A stretch of DNA of 18,034 nucleotides from Thiomonas sp. (GCA_027451915.1 DAIDHU010000240.1:1-18034), one strand, 5' to 3'; positions 1 through 8,804 are shown, numbered from the stretch's first letter. Translations and numbers: made by a program. The notes: a model not told the origin generated them from the letters alone.

Positions 1-1
1 C

Positions 2-394
2 GAGTTGATGATCGTGGTGGCGATCATCGGCATCCTGGCGGCCATCGCGATTCCCGCCTACCAGACCTACACCATCCGCGCCCAGGTGGCCGAGGGCCTG
101 AGCCTGTCCGACGGCTACAAGACGGTGCTGTGGGACTATTACGCGCAACACGGCCGGTTCCCGTCCAGCAACCAGTCGGCCAGCGCGCCGTCGCCCGCCT
201 CGATCCAGGGCAACTTCGTGCAATCCGTGGACATTTCCCACGGTCTGATCACGGTGAAGTTCGGCAACAAGGCCAACAAGGCCATCTCGGGCGACACGCT
301 GCTGCTGTCAGGCATGACAGCCCATGACTCGCTGCTGTGGACCTGCACCCGCGGCACCGTGCCCGTGCAGTACATGCCCACCTCCTGCACCTGA
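2..394 (+). CDS. pilA: Type IV pilin (PilA/PilE-like), 5'-truncated
   Basis: This is the major or a minor subunit of a type IV pilus, the retractable surface fibre for twitching, attachment and DNA uptake. The window opens inside the gene at the codon for what should be Glu5 of the mature pilin. The next residues, LMIVVAIIGILAAIAIPAY, form the classic hydrophobic N-terminal helix that anchors pilins in the inner membrane and packs the fibre core. The leader peptide and the prepilin peptidase site lie outside the window. The globular part follows, and two cysteines close to the C-terminus (about mature residues 119 and 133, 13 residues between them) look like the disulfide-bounded D-region of PilA/PilE. 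Mature length would be about 134 residues, slightly short but normal. It converges on the EAL-CBS-GGDEF gene with only 25 bases between the stop codons. The symbol is by family; an exact orthologue cannot be told from a fragment. Confidence 0.9.
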   Translation, partial: ELMIVVAIIGILAAIAIPAYQTYTIRAQVAEGLSLSDGYKTVLWDYYAQHGRFPSSNQSASAPSPASIQGNFVQSVDISHGLITVKFGNKANKAISGDTLLLSGMTAHDSLLWTCTRGTVPVQYMPTSCT

Positions 395-426
395 GGCGCG
401 GGCCGGGCGCCTGCGGCTCTCAGCCG
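395..426. terminator. Possible weak bidirectional terminator hairpins
   Basis: Two small perfect stems lie between the converging pilin and EAL-CBS-GGDEF genes: GGCGC/GCGCC (395-399 with 407-411) and CGGCT/AGCCG (414-418 with 422-426). The second overlaps the stop codon of the minus-strand gene. Neither is followed by a T-run on either strand, so a classical intrinsic terminator is not shown. They may be chance in such GC-rich DNA. Confidence 0.2.
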
Positions 427-2222
427 TAGCGCCGCCGGTCCACGAACAGGGCATTGCCCTGCAGGCGCTTGGCCGCGCGCTTGAGTTCGGCCAGCACATT
501 GGCCACCTCGCGGTGGGAATCGAAATGCCCGGGGTTGACCACGAAGGCCCCGATGGACAGCGTGGGCACGGGGAAGAACATGGCCTCGCCGCGCCGGTTT
601 TCCGACCAGTAGCCCTTTTGCTCCAGCACCGCCGGTTCGAAGAACTGGGCCACCCCCGTCTCGAAGGCACGCAGCACGGCCTGCAGCCGGGATTCCCAGT
701 CCTGCGAGCAGGACAAGGCGACGAAATCGTCCCCTCCGATATGCGCCAGGAACTGCTCACCCGCGGGCAGGTGGGTGCGCAGCAGGTCGGCCAGCATGAG
801 AATGATCTCGTCGCCCATGCGGTAGCCGAACTTGTCGTTGAAGGGCTTGAAGTTGTCGATGTCGGCGTAGGCGGCGGCGAACTGGCGTTCCTCGTGCAGC
901 CAGCGGTCGATGCAGTCGTTGATGGGCACGTTGCCCGGCAGCAGGGTCAGCGGGTTGGCATAGCGCGCCGCCTGCACCTGGAACTCGGTGACCAGGCGCA
1001 GCAGGTCGCCCACCAGCAGCAGTCCCCGGTACTGGCCGCCGTCGGTGACCAGCACCCCCTCGGTGGCGTGGCGGTAGCTGGAGTCGGCGATCAGGCTGCT
1101 GGCCTGCTGCAGGCTGCTCTTGGCGTCCAGGCGCAGCACGTCGCTGCTCATCACCAGGGTACAGGGCTTGTTGCCGAACAGGTCGCGCACATGGGGGCGG
1201 AACAGCCGGTCGGCGACCACGTAGCGATTGATGATGCCCAGCGCCCGGCCCTGCTCGTCGACGATGGGCACCGAGGTCAGGTCCGGGTCCTGCTCCAGCA
1301 TGCGCAGCACGTGGTCCAGCTTGATCTGCGGCTGCACCGGAACAATGGGGCGCGCCAGGCCCAGCACCGACTGCTCGATGCTGCCGCGGCTGGCCAGCGC
1401 ATGCAGCGCGGGCTGCGGGTTGCCCAGCACCTCGCGGGTGCGTGGCGCGGGCTCGATGGCGGGGCGGGGATGGGGCCGGGCGATGAAAAAGCCCTGGGCC
1501 ATGCTGACCCCGATCTCGCGCAGCGTGAGCAGGTCGCGCTCGGATTCCACCCCCTCGGCCACCACCACCGACTGGCTGGCCTCGGCCAGCAGCAGCATGG
1601 AGCGCACGAAGGCCGCCTTGAAGGGGTCGTTGGCCAGGTCGGCGGTGTAGCTGCGGTCCACCTTCAGGTAGCGCGGGCGCAGGCGGTTCCACAGCGCGAA
1701 GCGCCCGAAACCCTGGCCCAGGTCGTCCAGCGCCAGCCCATAGCCCAGGTCGCGCAGGAAGCGTGCCGCGCTGAAGGCCTGGGTGTCCTCGGCCAGGGAG
1801 TCCGACTCCAGCAATTCCAGCACCAGGCGGGACGGGGGCAGCCCCTGCTCCTGCAGCCAGCGCAGCGTGGATTCGCGAGCGAACCAGCCCGAGTCGAACA
1901 GCGCCTCGGTGACGTTGATGAACAAATGCCCCGGCAGCGCGGCCGTCGCGAAGGCCTCGATGCTGGTCTGCACGCACAGACGGTCGAATTCGGCGACCCG
2001 GCCGCTGGCGCGCGCGCAGTCGAACAGATGGTCGGGGCGTTCCAGCGAGCTGCCCGCGGGACCCCGGATCAGGGCTTCGAAACCGTGGAAACTGCGGTTG
2101 CGAAGGTCAAGAACCGGCTGGAACACCGTATTCAGCAGTTTGCCATCCAGGATGGCCTGAAAGCTGGCGGGGCGATCCGCCTCGGCGTCGACAGGGTGCA
2201 AGGGCAGGGCGATGGCGGCCAT
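420..2222 (-). CDS. EAL-CBS-CBS-GGDEF c-di-GMP phosphodiesterase/cyclase
   Basis: This is a cytoplasmic 600-residue enzyme of c-di-GMP turnover with no membrane segment. The EAL domain (about residues 15-255) keeps every residue expected for hydrolysis of c-di-GMP: E49-A-L-x-R53, N103, E136, D166-D167, K187, E223 and Q243. A tandem CBS pair (about 285-420), a module that usually binds adenine nucleotides, sits in the middle. The C-terminal GGDEF domain (about 425-595) has the metal and substrate pattern ADIDNFKPFND, but its signature reads GGDDF (496-500). A Glu-to-Asp change at that catalytic position may weaken or abolish cyclase activity. No RxxD inhibitory site lies upstream of the signature. 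EAL-CBS-GGDEF is a known architecture in proteobacteria. The ATG at 2220-2222 starts just before the EAL domain. The gene lies 69 bases downstream of the next c-di-GMP gene on the same strand and may have its own promoter. Confidence 0.93.
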   Translation of the reverse strand: MAAIALPLHPVDAEADRPASFQAILDGKLLNTVFQPVLDLRNRSFHGFEALIRGPAGSSLERPDHLFDCARASGRVAEFDRLCVQTSIEAFATAALPGHLFINVTEALFDSGWFARESTLRWLQEQGLPPSRLVLELLESDSLAEDTQAFSAARFLRDLGYGLALDDLGQGFGRFALWNRLRPRYLKVDRSYTADLANDPFKAAFVRSMLLLAEASQSVVVAEGVESERDLLTLREIGVSMAQGFFIARPHPRPAIEPAPRTREVLGNPQPALHALASRGSIEQSVLGLARPIVPVQPQIKLDHVLRMLEQDPDLTSVPIVDEQGRALGIINRYVVADRLFRPHVRDLFGNKPCTLVMSSDVLRLDAKSSLQQASSLIADSSYRHATEGVLVTDGGQYRGLLLVGDLLRLVTEFQVQAARYANPLTLLPGNVPINDCIDRWLHEERQFAAAYADIDNFKPFNDKFGYRMGDEIILMLADLLRTHLPAGEQFLAHIGGDDFVALSCSQDWESRLQAVLRAFETGVAQFFEPAVLEQKGYWSENRRGEAMFFPVPTLSIGAFVVNPGHFDSHREVANVLAELKRAAKRLQGNALFVDRRRYG

Positions 2223-2266
2223 GGCGGCATGAGGGGATTTGTCGTCGATGGTCGTACAGGCTCATG

Positions 2267-2295
2267 ACAATGTGGTGACAGCAGGCCCTGGTCAA
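2267..2295 (-). promoter_or_regulatory. Candidate sigma-70 promoter for the EAL-CBS-GGDEF gene
   Basis: On the minus strand a TTGACC hexamer (2290-2295, overlapping the stop codon of the upstream gene) is followed after exactly 17 bases by CATTGT (2267-2272). The -35 matches 5 of 6 consensus bases and the -10 matches 3 of 6. It lies about 45 bases upstream of the ATG at 2222. The weak -10 makes this only a candidate. Confidence 0.3.
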
Positions 2296-4679
2296 AGAAG
2301 CCGGCCGGTGGCGCGCGCGTCGGGCCCGAACATGGACGCGAAGGGCGCGATTCCCGACAGCGGCGGCAGGCGCCAGCTGCGCAGCCACGCCGGCAGGCGC
2401 CGCGGCTCCAGCGGCGGCGAGATCGCCATGCCCTGGCCGAAGTCCGCCTGCAGGTACTGCGCGTACTCCAGCAGGATCTGCGTCTCCAGGCCCTCGATGG
2501 TGATCCCCAGGTCGAGCCGGCGCGCCAGGTCCACCAGTCCGGTGACCAGCGGCACCGCGCGGGGGTTGTTGGCGACGATGCCGTGCACCAGGCCCTGGTC
2601 CACCTTGACCATGTCGATGGGCAGGCTGTTGAGCCGCAGCAGGCTGCTGTAGCCGGCGCCCAGGTCGTCCAGCGCCAGGCGCACGCCCAGCGCGCGCAGG
2701 CGATCGGTGGTGTCTCGCATGGTGGCCTGCGTGGCCACGTCGCGGTCCTCCAGGATCTCCAGGCTGAGGCGTCGCGGGTCGATGCCCCGGCGCTCCAGGG
2801 CGGAGCGCACCCAGTCCACGCAATCGGCGTGGCGCAGCGTGGAGGGGGGAAGGTTCAGCGAGAGATCCAGCTTCAGGCCCTGGCGCTCCCAGTCGACCAG
2901 GGACTGCAGCGACAGGTGCAGGCCCTCGAGGAACAGGCGGTCGAGTTCGTGCTGTCCCAGTACCGGCAGGAAGCGCCCCGGCGTGAGCAGGGTGCGCTCG
3001 TCGAGTTGCAGTCGCGCCAGCGCCTCCACCCGTGTGCAGCGCTGCAGGCGCAGGTCGACGATGGGCTGCATGAACATGCGCAGCCCGCCGGCGAACAGGC
3101 GCTGGCGCCACAGCGCGCGCTCGTCGGCGGCCACCGCCGGCAGCGCGATGCCCTCGCCCACGCGCGCGAGTTCGGCCGCCACCGAGGCGCGCAGCGAGTC
3201 CAGCGCGTGGCGCATCAGCTGGGTGTTGAACTGTCCCGGCAGGCGTCCGTACAACTGCAGCACCACCAGCACGTTGCCGGAGACATCCAGCACCGGCACG
3301 GCGACCGAGCTGCGCACGCCCCGGGCCAGCAGCTGCACGGCCCAGTCGCGCCCCTGCCGCGCCGCGCGCCCGATGTCGGGGCCCAGCTCGATGCCCGCGC
3401 GCAGCCAGCTGCGCGCCAGCGCCCCCCCGCGCGCCTGCGCGGCCTCGGGGTCGTGCGGGCTGGGCGCGGCCCCGCCGCTCCAGGGCTCGTGGGCCGTGCT
3501 CTGCGCCTCCAGCACGAAGCCGCCACGCGCGTCCTGGGTGTAGCCGGCGCAGCACACCAGGAAGGGCAACTGCTGCAACGACTCGACCACCATGTCCAGC
3601 AGGTCGCTGCGCCGGCGCGCAGCCTGCAGCGACGCGGCCAGTTGGCGCAGGCGTTCGATCAGCTCGTGGCGCAGGGCCTCGGCGCCCTGGTGCTGGAAGC
3701 CGATGTCGGACTCCATGCGCCGCAACAGCGTGCCCAGCAGCAAGCTGCGCTCGCTCAGGCGGGCCGGGATGCGGTGCGCCAGGCCGGCCACGTCCTGGTA
3801 CAGCCGACCCATGGCCCCCACTCCCGCCTGCGCCGGCAGGCCCAGGGCCGCCAGCAGCCGCCCCAGGCCCTCGGCGTGCTCACGATGCCGGGCCTGGCGC
3901 AGGCCCGGGGCCAGCAGCAAGGGCACGTAGCCCCCGAGTCCGGGCAGCAGTTCGACGGCGTCGCGCGCGGGCAGGCCCGAGGCCTCGCCCTCGGGCGCCT
4001 GCTCGCACAGACCCAGGGCCTCGAGGAATTCCTCGTTGAGCCGCGGCAGCTGCGGGCCCAGGAATCGCTGCAGCCAGGTCATGGTCTCGGCGGTCTCGTC
4101 CCCGTAGGCGTCGAGCTGCTCGCTGCGGCGCTGAAGATCCCGTTCGGCCTGGCTGAACACGGCGGCCTCGGCCAGCCCGAGCAGGCGCGAGGCGCTGGTG
4201 GCGTCCTGCGGGTACAGGGCGCAGCCCACCGAGGCCGAGAGCTTTCGCGTGCTGGATGCGCCCACCACGAAGGGCTCGTGCAGGGACTTGATCATGCGCT
4301 CGACCACGCCGCGCCAATCCTCGGCCGCGGCTCCGCGCAGCAGCACTCCGATGGAGTCCGCCCCGACCCGGGCCAGCATGTCGCTGCCGCCCAGGGCGCG
4401 CAGGCGTCGCGCGAGCTCGACCAGCACGGCGTCGCCGGCCTTCCAGCCCCAGGTCTCGTTGATACTGCCGAAACGGTACACATCCAGCACCAGCACGGCC
4501 AGACGCCCGTCGGCGCCCGGCCGGGCCGCCAGCTCGCCCACCCTTCGCTCCAGGGCGGTGCGGGTGGCCAGGCCGGTCAGCGCATCGCGCGTGCCCCGGT
4601 TCGCGCAACCCAGCGCGGCCAGCAGTCGAGACGGTGCGAAACGGCCGCCAGCTGCGAGTTGGAAGGAAGGTGCGCCCAT
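2292..4679 (-). CDS. Degenerate GGDEF - degenerate globin - GAF - EAL c-di-GMP phosphodiesterase
   Basis: This is a 795-residue soluble protein, predicted to hydrolyse c-di-GMP. The N-terminal GGDEF-type domain (about 30-180) keeps DALTGL and the LDVYRF region, but its signature is G-A-D-S-I (106-110), so cyclase activity is very unlikely. Residues about 200-330 align with the globin domain of the neighbouring 1339-residue protein. However, the proximal heme histidine is Leu (L276) and the distal tyrosine of the FY pair is also Leu (L219), so heme binding is probably lost. A GAF-like domain (about 350-505) follows. The EAL domain (about 525-770) keeps E552-A-L-x-R556, N609, E641, D671-D672, K692, E729 and Q749. 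From the globin-like part onward it is clearly a paralogue of the neighbour. The ATG at 4679 has a close GGGAG upstream. The 105-base gap to the upstream gene holds an AT-rich patch and an inverted repeat. Confidence 0.92.
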   Translation of the reverse strand: MGAPSFQLAAGGRFAPSRLLAALGCANRGTRDALTGLATRTALERRVGELAARPGADGRLAVLVLDVYRFGSINETWGWKAGDAVLVELARRLRALGGSDMLARVGADSIGVLLRGAAAEDWRGVVERMIKSLHEPFVVGASSTRKLSASVGCALYPQDATSASRLLGLAEAAVFSQAERDLQRRSEQLDAYGDETAETMTWLQRFLGPQLPRLNEEFLEALGLCEQAPEGEASGLPARDAVELLPGLGGYVPLLLAPGLRQARHREHAEGLGRLLAALGLPAQAGVGAMGRLYQDVAGLAHRIPARLSERSLLLGTLLRRMESDIGFQHQGAEALRHELIERLRQLAASLQAARRRSDLLDMVVESLQQLPFLVCCAGYTQDARGGFVLEAQSTAHEPWSGGAAPSPHDPEAAQARGGALARSWLRAGIELGPDIGRAARQGRDWAVQLLARGVRSSVAVPVLDVSGNVLVVLQLYGRLPGQFNTQLMRHALDSLRASVAAELARVGEGIALPAVAADERALWRQRLFAGGLRMFMQPIVDLRLQRCTRVEALARLQLDERTLLTPGRFLPVLGQHELDRLFLEGLHLSLQSLVDWERQGLKLDLSLNLPPSTLRHADCVDWVRSALERRGIDPRRLSLEILEDRDVATQATMRDTTDRLRALGVRLALDDLGAGYSSLLRLNSLPIDMVKVDQGLVHGIVANNPRAVPLVTGLVDLARRLDLGITIEGLETQILLEYAQYLQADFGQGMAISPPLEPRRLPAWLRSWRLPPLSGIAPFASMFGPDARATGRLL

Positions 4680-4717
4680 GGCTCCCGCAAGAGGTGCGTT
4701 GCGGGCTATTTTTCTTC

Positions 4718-4746
4718 CGGGGCTATTAAATCGGTATCAAGCCCCG
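4718..4746. repeat. 7-base inverted repeat in AT-rich leader (possible operator)
   Basis: CGGGGCT (4718-4724) and AGCCCCG (4740-4746) form a perfect inverted repeat with a 15-base AT-rich spacer. It sits 39-67 bases upstream of the start codon at 4679 and just beyond the stop of the gene ending at 4785. The surrounding 4709-4740 stretch is strikingly AT-rich for this genome, as expected of a promoter region. No T-run follows the stem on the minus strand, so it does not read as a terminator for the upstream gene. Confidence 0.3.
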
Positions 4747-4784
4747 AGCAGTATTGCGTGGCGCCGGGGGGCGGCCGGGTCGGC

Positions 4785-7700
4785 TCATGGGCCGGGCTGC
4801 TGCGCGGGGGCTTCGGCGCGAACGCGCGCGACCAGCCAGTCGGTCAGGCGCTCGCGCGCCTGCTCGGCGGTGCTGCCATGTCCGCCGGCCTGGGCCTGCC
4901 AGGTGCGCACTTCGGCCGGCGCCGCGTGCGCCAGGAAGTCCCTCAGGGCCGACGAGGCCTCGCGGCGCGGGCTGCGAGGGCCCATCCAGTGGGCCGCCAG
5001 GGCCCCCAGCCAGGTGCTCACCCGCGTGGGGTCCACGTCCAGGCGCAGCTCTGCCAGCCAGCGCGGGAACTCGGCGGCCGGCATGGGGCGCGCCAGGGCG
5101 TAGCCCTGGGCCAGGGTCGCGCCCAGCGCCAGCACGGCCTCCAGCACGCCCCGGTCCTCCGCGCCCTCCACCACGATCTGACGCTCCAGGTCGTGGCCCA
5201 ACTGGATGATCGCCCGCATCAGCCCCAGGGTCTGCAGGGGCGCGCGGCGCAGCTCCAGGGTCAGTCCCTGGTCGAGCTTGATGCAGTCGAAGGGCAGCAT
5301 GGACAGGCGCTGCAGGCTGCTGTAGCCGGAGCCCAGGTCGTCCATCGCCAGGCGCACCCCCAGCGCCTTGAGGGCGTGCAGGGCCGCGCTCTGGGTGCGC
5401 ATGTCCACGTCCTGGTTTTCCAGCAATTCCAGGGTCAGGCGCTGCGGCGCCACGCCATGGCGCCGCAGCGCCTGTTCCACCCAGCCGGTGCACTCGGGGT
5501 CCAGCAGCGTGGAAGGCGGCAGGTTCAGCGCGGCTTCCATGTGCAGGCCCTGGGCTTCCCAGGCGCGCAGTTGCAGGCAAACCTGGTCCAGCCCCAGGCG
5601 CAGCAGTCGGTCGAGTTCGGTGTCACCCAGGATGGGCAGGAAGCGCGAGGGCGCCAGCAGCGTGCCGTCGGCCAGGCGCAGGCGCGCAAGGGCCTCGACG
5701 CGCCGGCAGGAGCCGTCGACCAGGTCCACCACGGGCTGCACGAACATCTCCAGGCCGCCCGAGAACAGGCGCTCCCGGCATCGTTGCGCCTGGGCCTGGG
5801 CCAGGGGCTCGGAGGAGCTGGCGCGACGGCAGGATTGCCAGACCCTCGCCGCATGCTGCTGCAATGCCCGCGCGAACTGCTGCATGCCCGCGCTGGAGAA
5901 CTGGTTCGGCCAGGCGCCGAACAGGCCGAGCACGAACACCGGCTGGCCCTGCTCGCCGGGCACCGGAATGGCCAGCGCGCTGCGCACCCCCAGTTCGTCG
6001 GCCATGCCGCTCCAGTGCCGCACCCTGGGATCGCTGGCGTAGGCATCGCAATGCTGGATGCGCGCGCTGTGCCAGGCCTGCACCAGCAGTCCGCTGTCGT
6101 CCGTGCCGGCGTTCTGCAGGCAGGCGTCGAAGCTGGCCCGCCTCAGCCACTCGACGATGGCCGCCGAGCGCGGGCCGCTGCCGGCCTCGCGCTGGAACAC
6201 GCCGTGGGTGTCCGGGCGCATCACGTGGCAGGCCAGCAGGCCGGGCAGGCTGCCGAGCGGGGCGATGAGCTCGTGCACGGCGTCGCGCCACAGCGCCCGC
6301 GCCGGCAGCGTGTCGGGCGTGAGCGCGGAGAAATAGGCCGAAGCGACTTCGGCCAGCGCACCCATCTGCTCCTGCAGATCGTCCTCCAGGCGCTCCTCGA
6401 TCAGGCGCAGCAGCTGAAAGCGCGTGCGCGCGGGCAGCGCGGAGTCGCCCAGGGCCTCGGCGGCGAGGCGCCGGTACAGGCCCTGGGGGCGGATCATGTG
6501 CTCGGCGCTCACCCCCACCAGGGCATGGATCTCGCCCAGGCGCCTTGCCTGGCGCAGCACGGCCTCGCGCGAGGTCGCCGGGTCCAGCACCAGGCGCAGG
6601 TGCTCGGCGTGGCGCGCGCGCAGCGCCTGGCGCTCGGCGGGCCGCAGGGAGGCGACGATGGAGCGCGTCTGGGTGTCCTGGCCGAGGTCGTCGTAGAAGG
6701 CCTGCGCGAAACGTTCGGTGGCCTCTGCCAGCAACGCGCGCACCTTGCCCAGCAACTGGGCGGCCTCCGGGCCGTAGGGGTCGAAGGAGGGATCCTGCCC
6801 CGGCTCGGTCGCCTGGCGCACCCCGAGCTGCCACCAGCGCCGCCGCTGCTGCTTGCGCGCCTTGACCTGGTACAGCGCGGCGTCGGCCTGGCGCAGCAGG
6901 GTGTCGCTGTCGGCGCTGTCGCCGGGGAACACGGCCAGGCCCATGGTCATGCCCACGCTGGCCTGTACCGAGCCACCCAGCGCGAAGGGCCGCTCGACCG
7001 CGCCGTGAAGTCGTCGCAGCAGCCGGCTGAGCTGGCGCGCCAGATGCCGGTCCTCGAGTTCCTCGATGACCACGACGAATTCGTCGCCCCCCAGGCGCGC
7101 CAGGAAATCGCATTCGCGCAGCAGCGAGCGCAGGCGCTGCGCGACTTCCTGCAGCAGCCGGTCACCGGCGTCGTGGCCGAAGCTGTCGTTGACCGGCTTG
7201 AAGTCGTCCAGATCGAGCATGCCCACCGCGACCACGCGTGACTTGCGCCGGGCGCGCGCCAGCGCCTGCGGAAGGTATTGCTCCAGCGCCCTGCGGTTGG
7301 GCAGGTCGGTCAGCAGGTCGTGCAGGGCCTCGTGGCGCAGGCGCTGCTGCAGGCGCGCGCGCTCGGTGACGTCCTGGAACGTCCACACCGAGGTGGCTTC
7401 GTCGTCGCGGGTCAGGCCCGCGGAGACATCGCACAAGATTTCCTCGCCGTCGCGGCGCAGCACGCGCACGTCCATGGCCAGCGCGCTGCCGTGCTGGCGC
7501 AGGCGAGGGTAGAGGTTGCCCACGCGCACATACTCGGCCTGCGAGGCGTAGACCATGCGCGTGGAGCGGCCGACCAGTTGCGTGGGCTCGTCGTAGCCCA
7601 GCATGTGGGCGAAGCGCCGGTTGGCGCTGACGATGAAGCGCCCGCGCACGACCACGATGCCGGCCAGGGTGTGGTCGAGCAGCGCATGCTGCAGGCCGGT

Positions 7701-8804
7701 GAGTTCGCGCTCGCGGCGCGCGGCGTCCAGGCGGTCGAGGCCGCGGGAGATGTTGTGCGCCAGCTCGGTCAGCAGGGTCTGCATCTGCTCGTCGAAGGCA
7801 TCCTCGTCGCCGTGCATCACCGTGAACAGGCCCCACATGTCCTGGGCGCGCCGGATGGGCAGCGTGGCCGTGGCGCGCATGCCGCAGCGCGCGGCGCGCT
7901 CGCGCCAGGGCTCCAGCATGGGCGAGCGCACGAAGGAGGCGAGGAAATAGGCGCTTTGCTCGCGCCAGGCATGCCCTGCCGCGCCGCGGCCCCCGACCTG
8001 GTCGGGGCGCACCGAAAGCTCCAGTCCTTCCATGTAGGCACGCTCGCCGGCGCTGGCCAGGAAGCGCAGGCTTCCCTGCTCGTCGGGCCGGCCGACCCAG
8101 GCCAGGCGCAGGCCCCCGTCGGCCACGGTGATGTCGCAGATGCCCTGCAGCATGGCCTGCTCGTCCGCGGCCTGGGCGATCAGCTGGTTGGAGCGGGCCA
8201 GCACGGAGGTGAAGTCGACGCGCCGCTGCAGGCGCCGGTGTTCGCGCGCCAGGCGCTGCGCCGCGCGCCTGGCTTGCAGCACGTCCATCGCCTGACGCGC
8301 GATGGCGCGCATGAGCTCGCGCTGCCTGGGGCGCAGCGCGCGTGCCCTGGGCCCCCCCACCCACAGCACGGCGATTTCCCGGCCCTGCCCGTCCACCAGG
8401 CTTTCGTGCTCGCACAGGCCAGGTGCGGGCTGCGCATGCGGCGCGAAACCCGGGCCGGGGGCCTCGGCGCGCGCGGCGGGCAGGCCCTGCGCGGCGCGCA
8501 GCAAGGTCCTGCAGGCGCCGTGCTCGACGTCGCCATGCAGGCCCTGCAGCCATTCGTCCTCGTCGCGCAGGCGCAACAGGGCGGCCGGAAGCTCCAGGGC
8601 CTGCGCGGCCAGAGCGGCGGCCTGATCCAGCCAGGCGCTCTCGCACTCGGGCGAGGTCGCCTGGGCATCGGGCTGCCAGTGCGCGTCGGCGGCGGGGCCG
8701 CGCGCCGGCAGCCGCGCGGCCCCGGGCTGCGCAAGTGCGGTGGCCGAGGCCGGATCGGGCGGCGCCTGCTGCGAGGCGGATTGGGTCGGTATCTGCGGTT
8801 TCAT
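4785..8804 (-). CDS. GAF-GAF-PAS-GGDEF-globin-GAF-EAL bifunctional c-di-GMP enzyme
   Basis: This is a large soluble sensor (1339 residues from the ATG at 8802-8804) that can probably both make and break c-di-GMP. Order: GAF-like (about 60-180), GAF (about 200-360), PAS (about 370-485), GGDEF (about 490-660), protoglobin-type sensor globin (about 683-825), GAF (about 835-990), EAL (about 1005-1250), and a helical tail of about 85 residues that I do not recognise. The cyclase has canonical GGDEF (572-576) and an RxxD inhibitory site (R563-D566) five residues upstream. The globin has an FY pair (Y704, distal) and the LGEIHALVGV motif with proximal H760, so heme binding is expected. EAL keeps E1037-A-L-x-R1041, N1094, E1126, D1155-D1156, K1176, E1213 and Q1233. 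The frame stays open to a GTG at 8882, but the extra 26 residues look non-coding. No strong ribosome site marks either start. It is transcribed away from the membrane cyclase at 9072. Confidence 0.93.
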   Translation of the reverse strand: MKPQIPTQSASQQAPPDPASATALAQPGAARLPARGPAADAHWQPDAQATSPECESAWLDQAAALAAQALELPAALLRLRDEDEWLQGLHGDVEHGACRTLLRAAQGLPAARAEAPGPGFAPHAQPAPGLCEHESLVDGQGREIAVLWVGGPRARALRPRQRELMRAIARQAMDVLQARRAAQRLAREHRRLQRRVDFTSVLARSNQLIAQAADEQAMLQGICDITVADGGLRLAWVGRPDEQGSLRFLASAGERAYMEGLELSVRPDQVGGRGAAGHAWREQSAYFLASFVRSPMLEPWRERAARCGMRATATLPIRRAQDMWGLFTVMHGDEDAFDEQMQTLLTELAHNISRGLDRLDAARRERELTGLQHALLDHTLAGIVVVRGRFIVSANRRFAHMLGYDEPTQLVGRSTRMVYASQAEYVRVGNLYPRLRQHGSALAMDVRVLRRDGEEILCDVSAGLTRDDEATSVWTFQDVTERARLQQRLRHEALHDLLTDLPNRRALEQYLPQALARARRKSRVVAVGMLDLDDFKPVNDSFGHDAGDRLLQEVAQRLRSLLRECDFLARLGGDEFVVVIEELEDRHLARQLSRLLRRLHGAVERPFALGGSVQASVGMTMGLAVFPGDSADSDTLLRQADAALYQVKARKQQRRRWWQLGVRQATEPGQDPSFDPYGPEAAQLLGKVRALLAEATERFAQAFYDDLGQDTQTRSIVASLRPAERQALRARHAEHLRLVLDPATSREAVLRQARRLGEIHALVGVSAEHMIRPQGLYRRLAAEALGDSALPARTRFQLLRLIEERLEDDLQEQMGALAEVASAYFSALTPDTLPARALWRDAVHELIAPLGSLPGLLACHVMRPDTHGVFQREAGSGPRSAAIVEWLRRASFDACLQNAGTDDSGLLVQAWHSARIQHCDAYASDPRVRHWSGMADELGVRSALAIPVPGEQGQPVFVLGLFGAWPNQFSSAGMQQFARALQQHAARVWQSCRRASSSEPLAQAQAQRCRERLFSGGLEMFVQPVVDLVDGSCRRVEALARLRLADGTLLAPSRFLPILGDTELDRLLRLGLDQVCLQLRAWEAQGLHMEAALNLPPSTLLDPECTGWVEQALRRHGVAPQRLTLELLENQDVDMRTQSAALHALKALGVRLAMDDLGSGYSSLQRLSMLPFDCIKLDQGLTLELRRAPLQTLGLMRAIIQLGHDLERQIVVEGAEDRGVLEAVLALGATLAQGYALARPMPAAEFPRWLAELRLDVDPTRVSTWLGALAAHWMGPRSPRREASSALRDFLAHAAPAEVRTWQAQAGGHGSTAEQARERLTDWLVARVRAEAPAQQPGP

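Noticed and set aside
4718..4746. Inverted repeat considered as an intrinsic terminator for the gene ending at 4785.
   Set aside because: On the minus strand the stem is followed by an A-rich, not T-rich, stretch, so it was listed as a possible operator instead.
2583..7241. A 1552-codon open frame on the plus strand, plus other very long plus-strand frames opposite the c-di-GMP genes.
   Set aside because: It is antisense to two clear multidomain genes; the translation is low-complexity Gln/Ala/Arg/His-rich with no domain. Long antisense frames are expected at this GC content.
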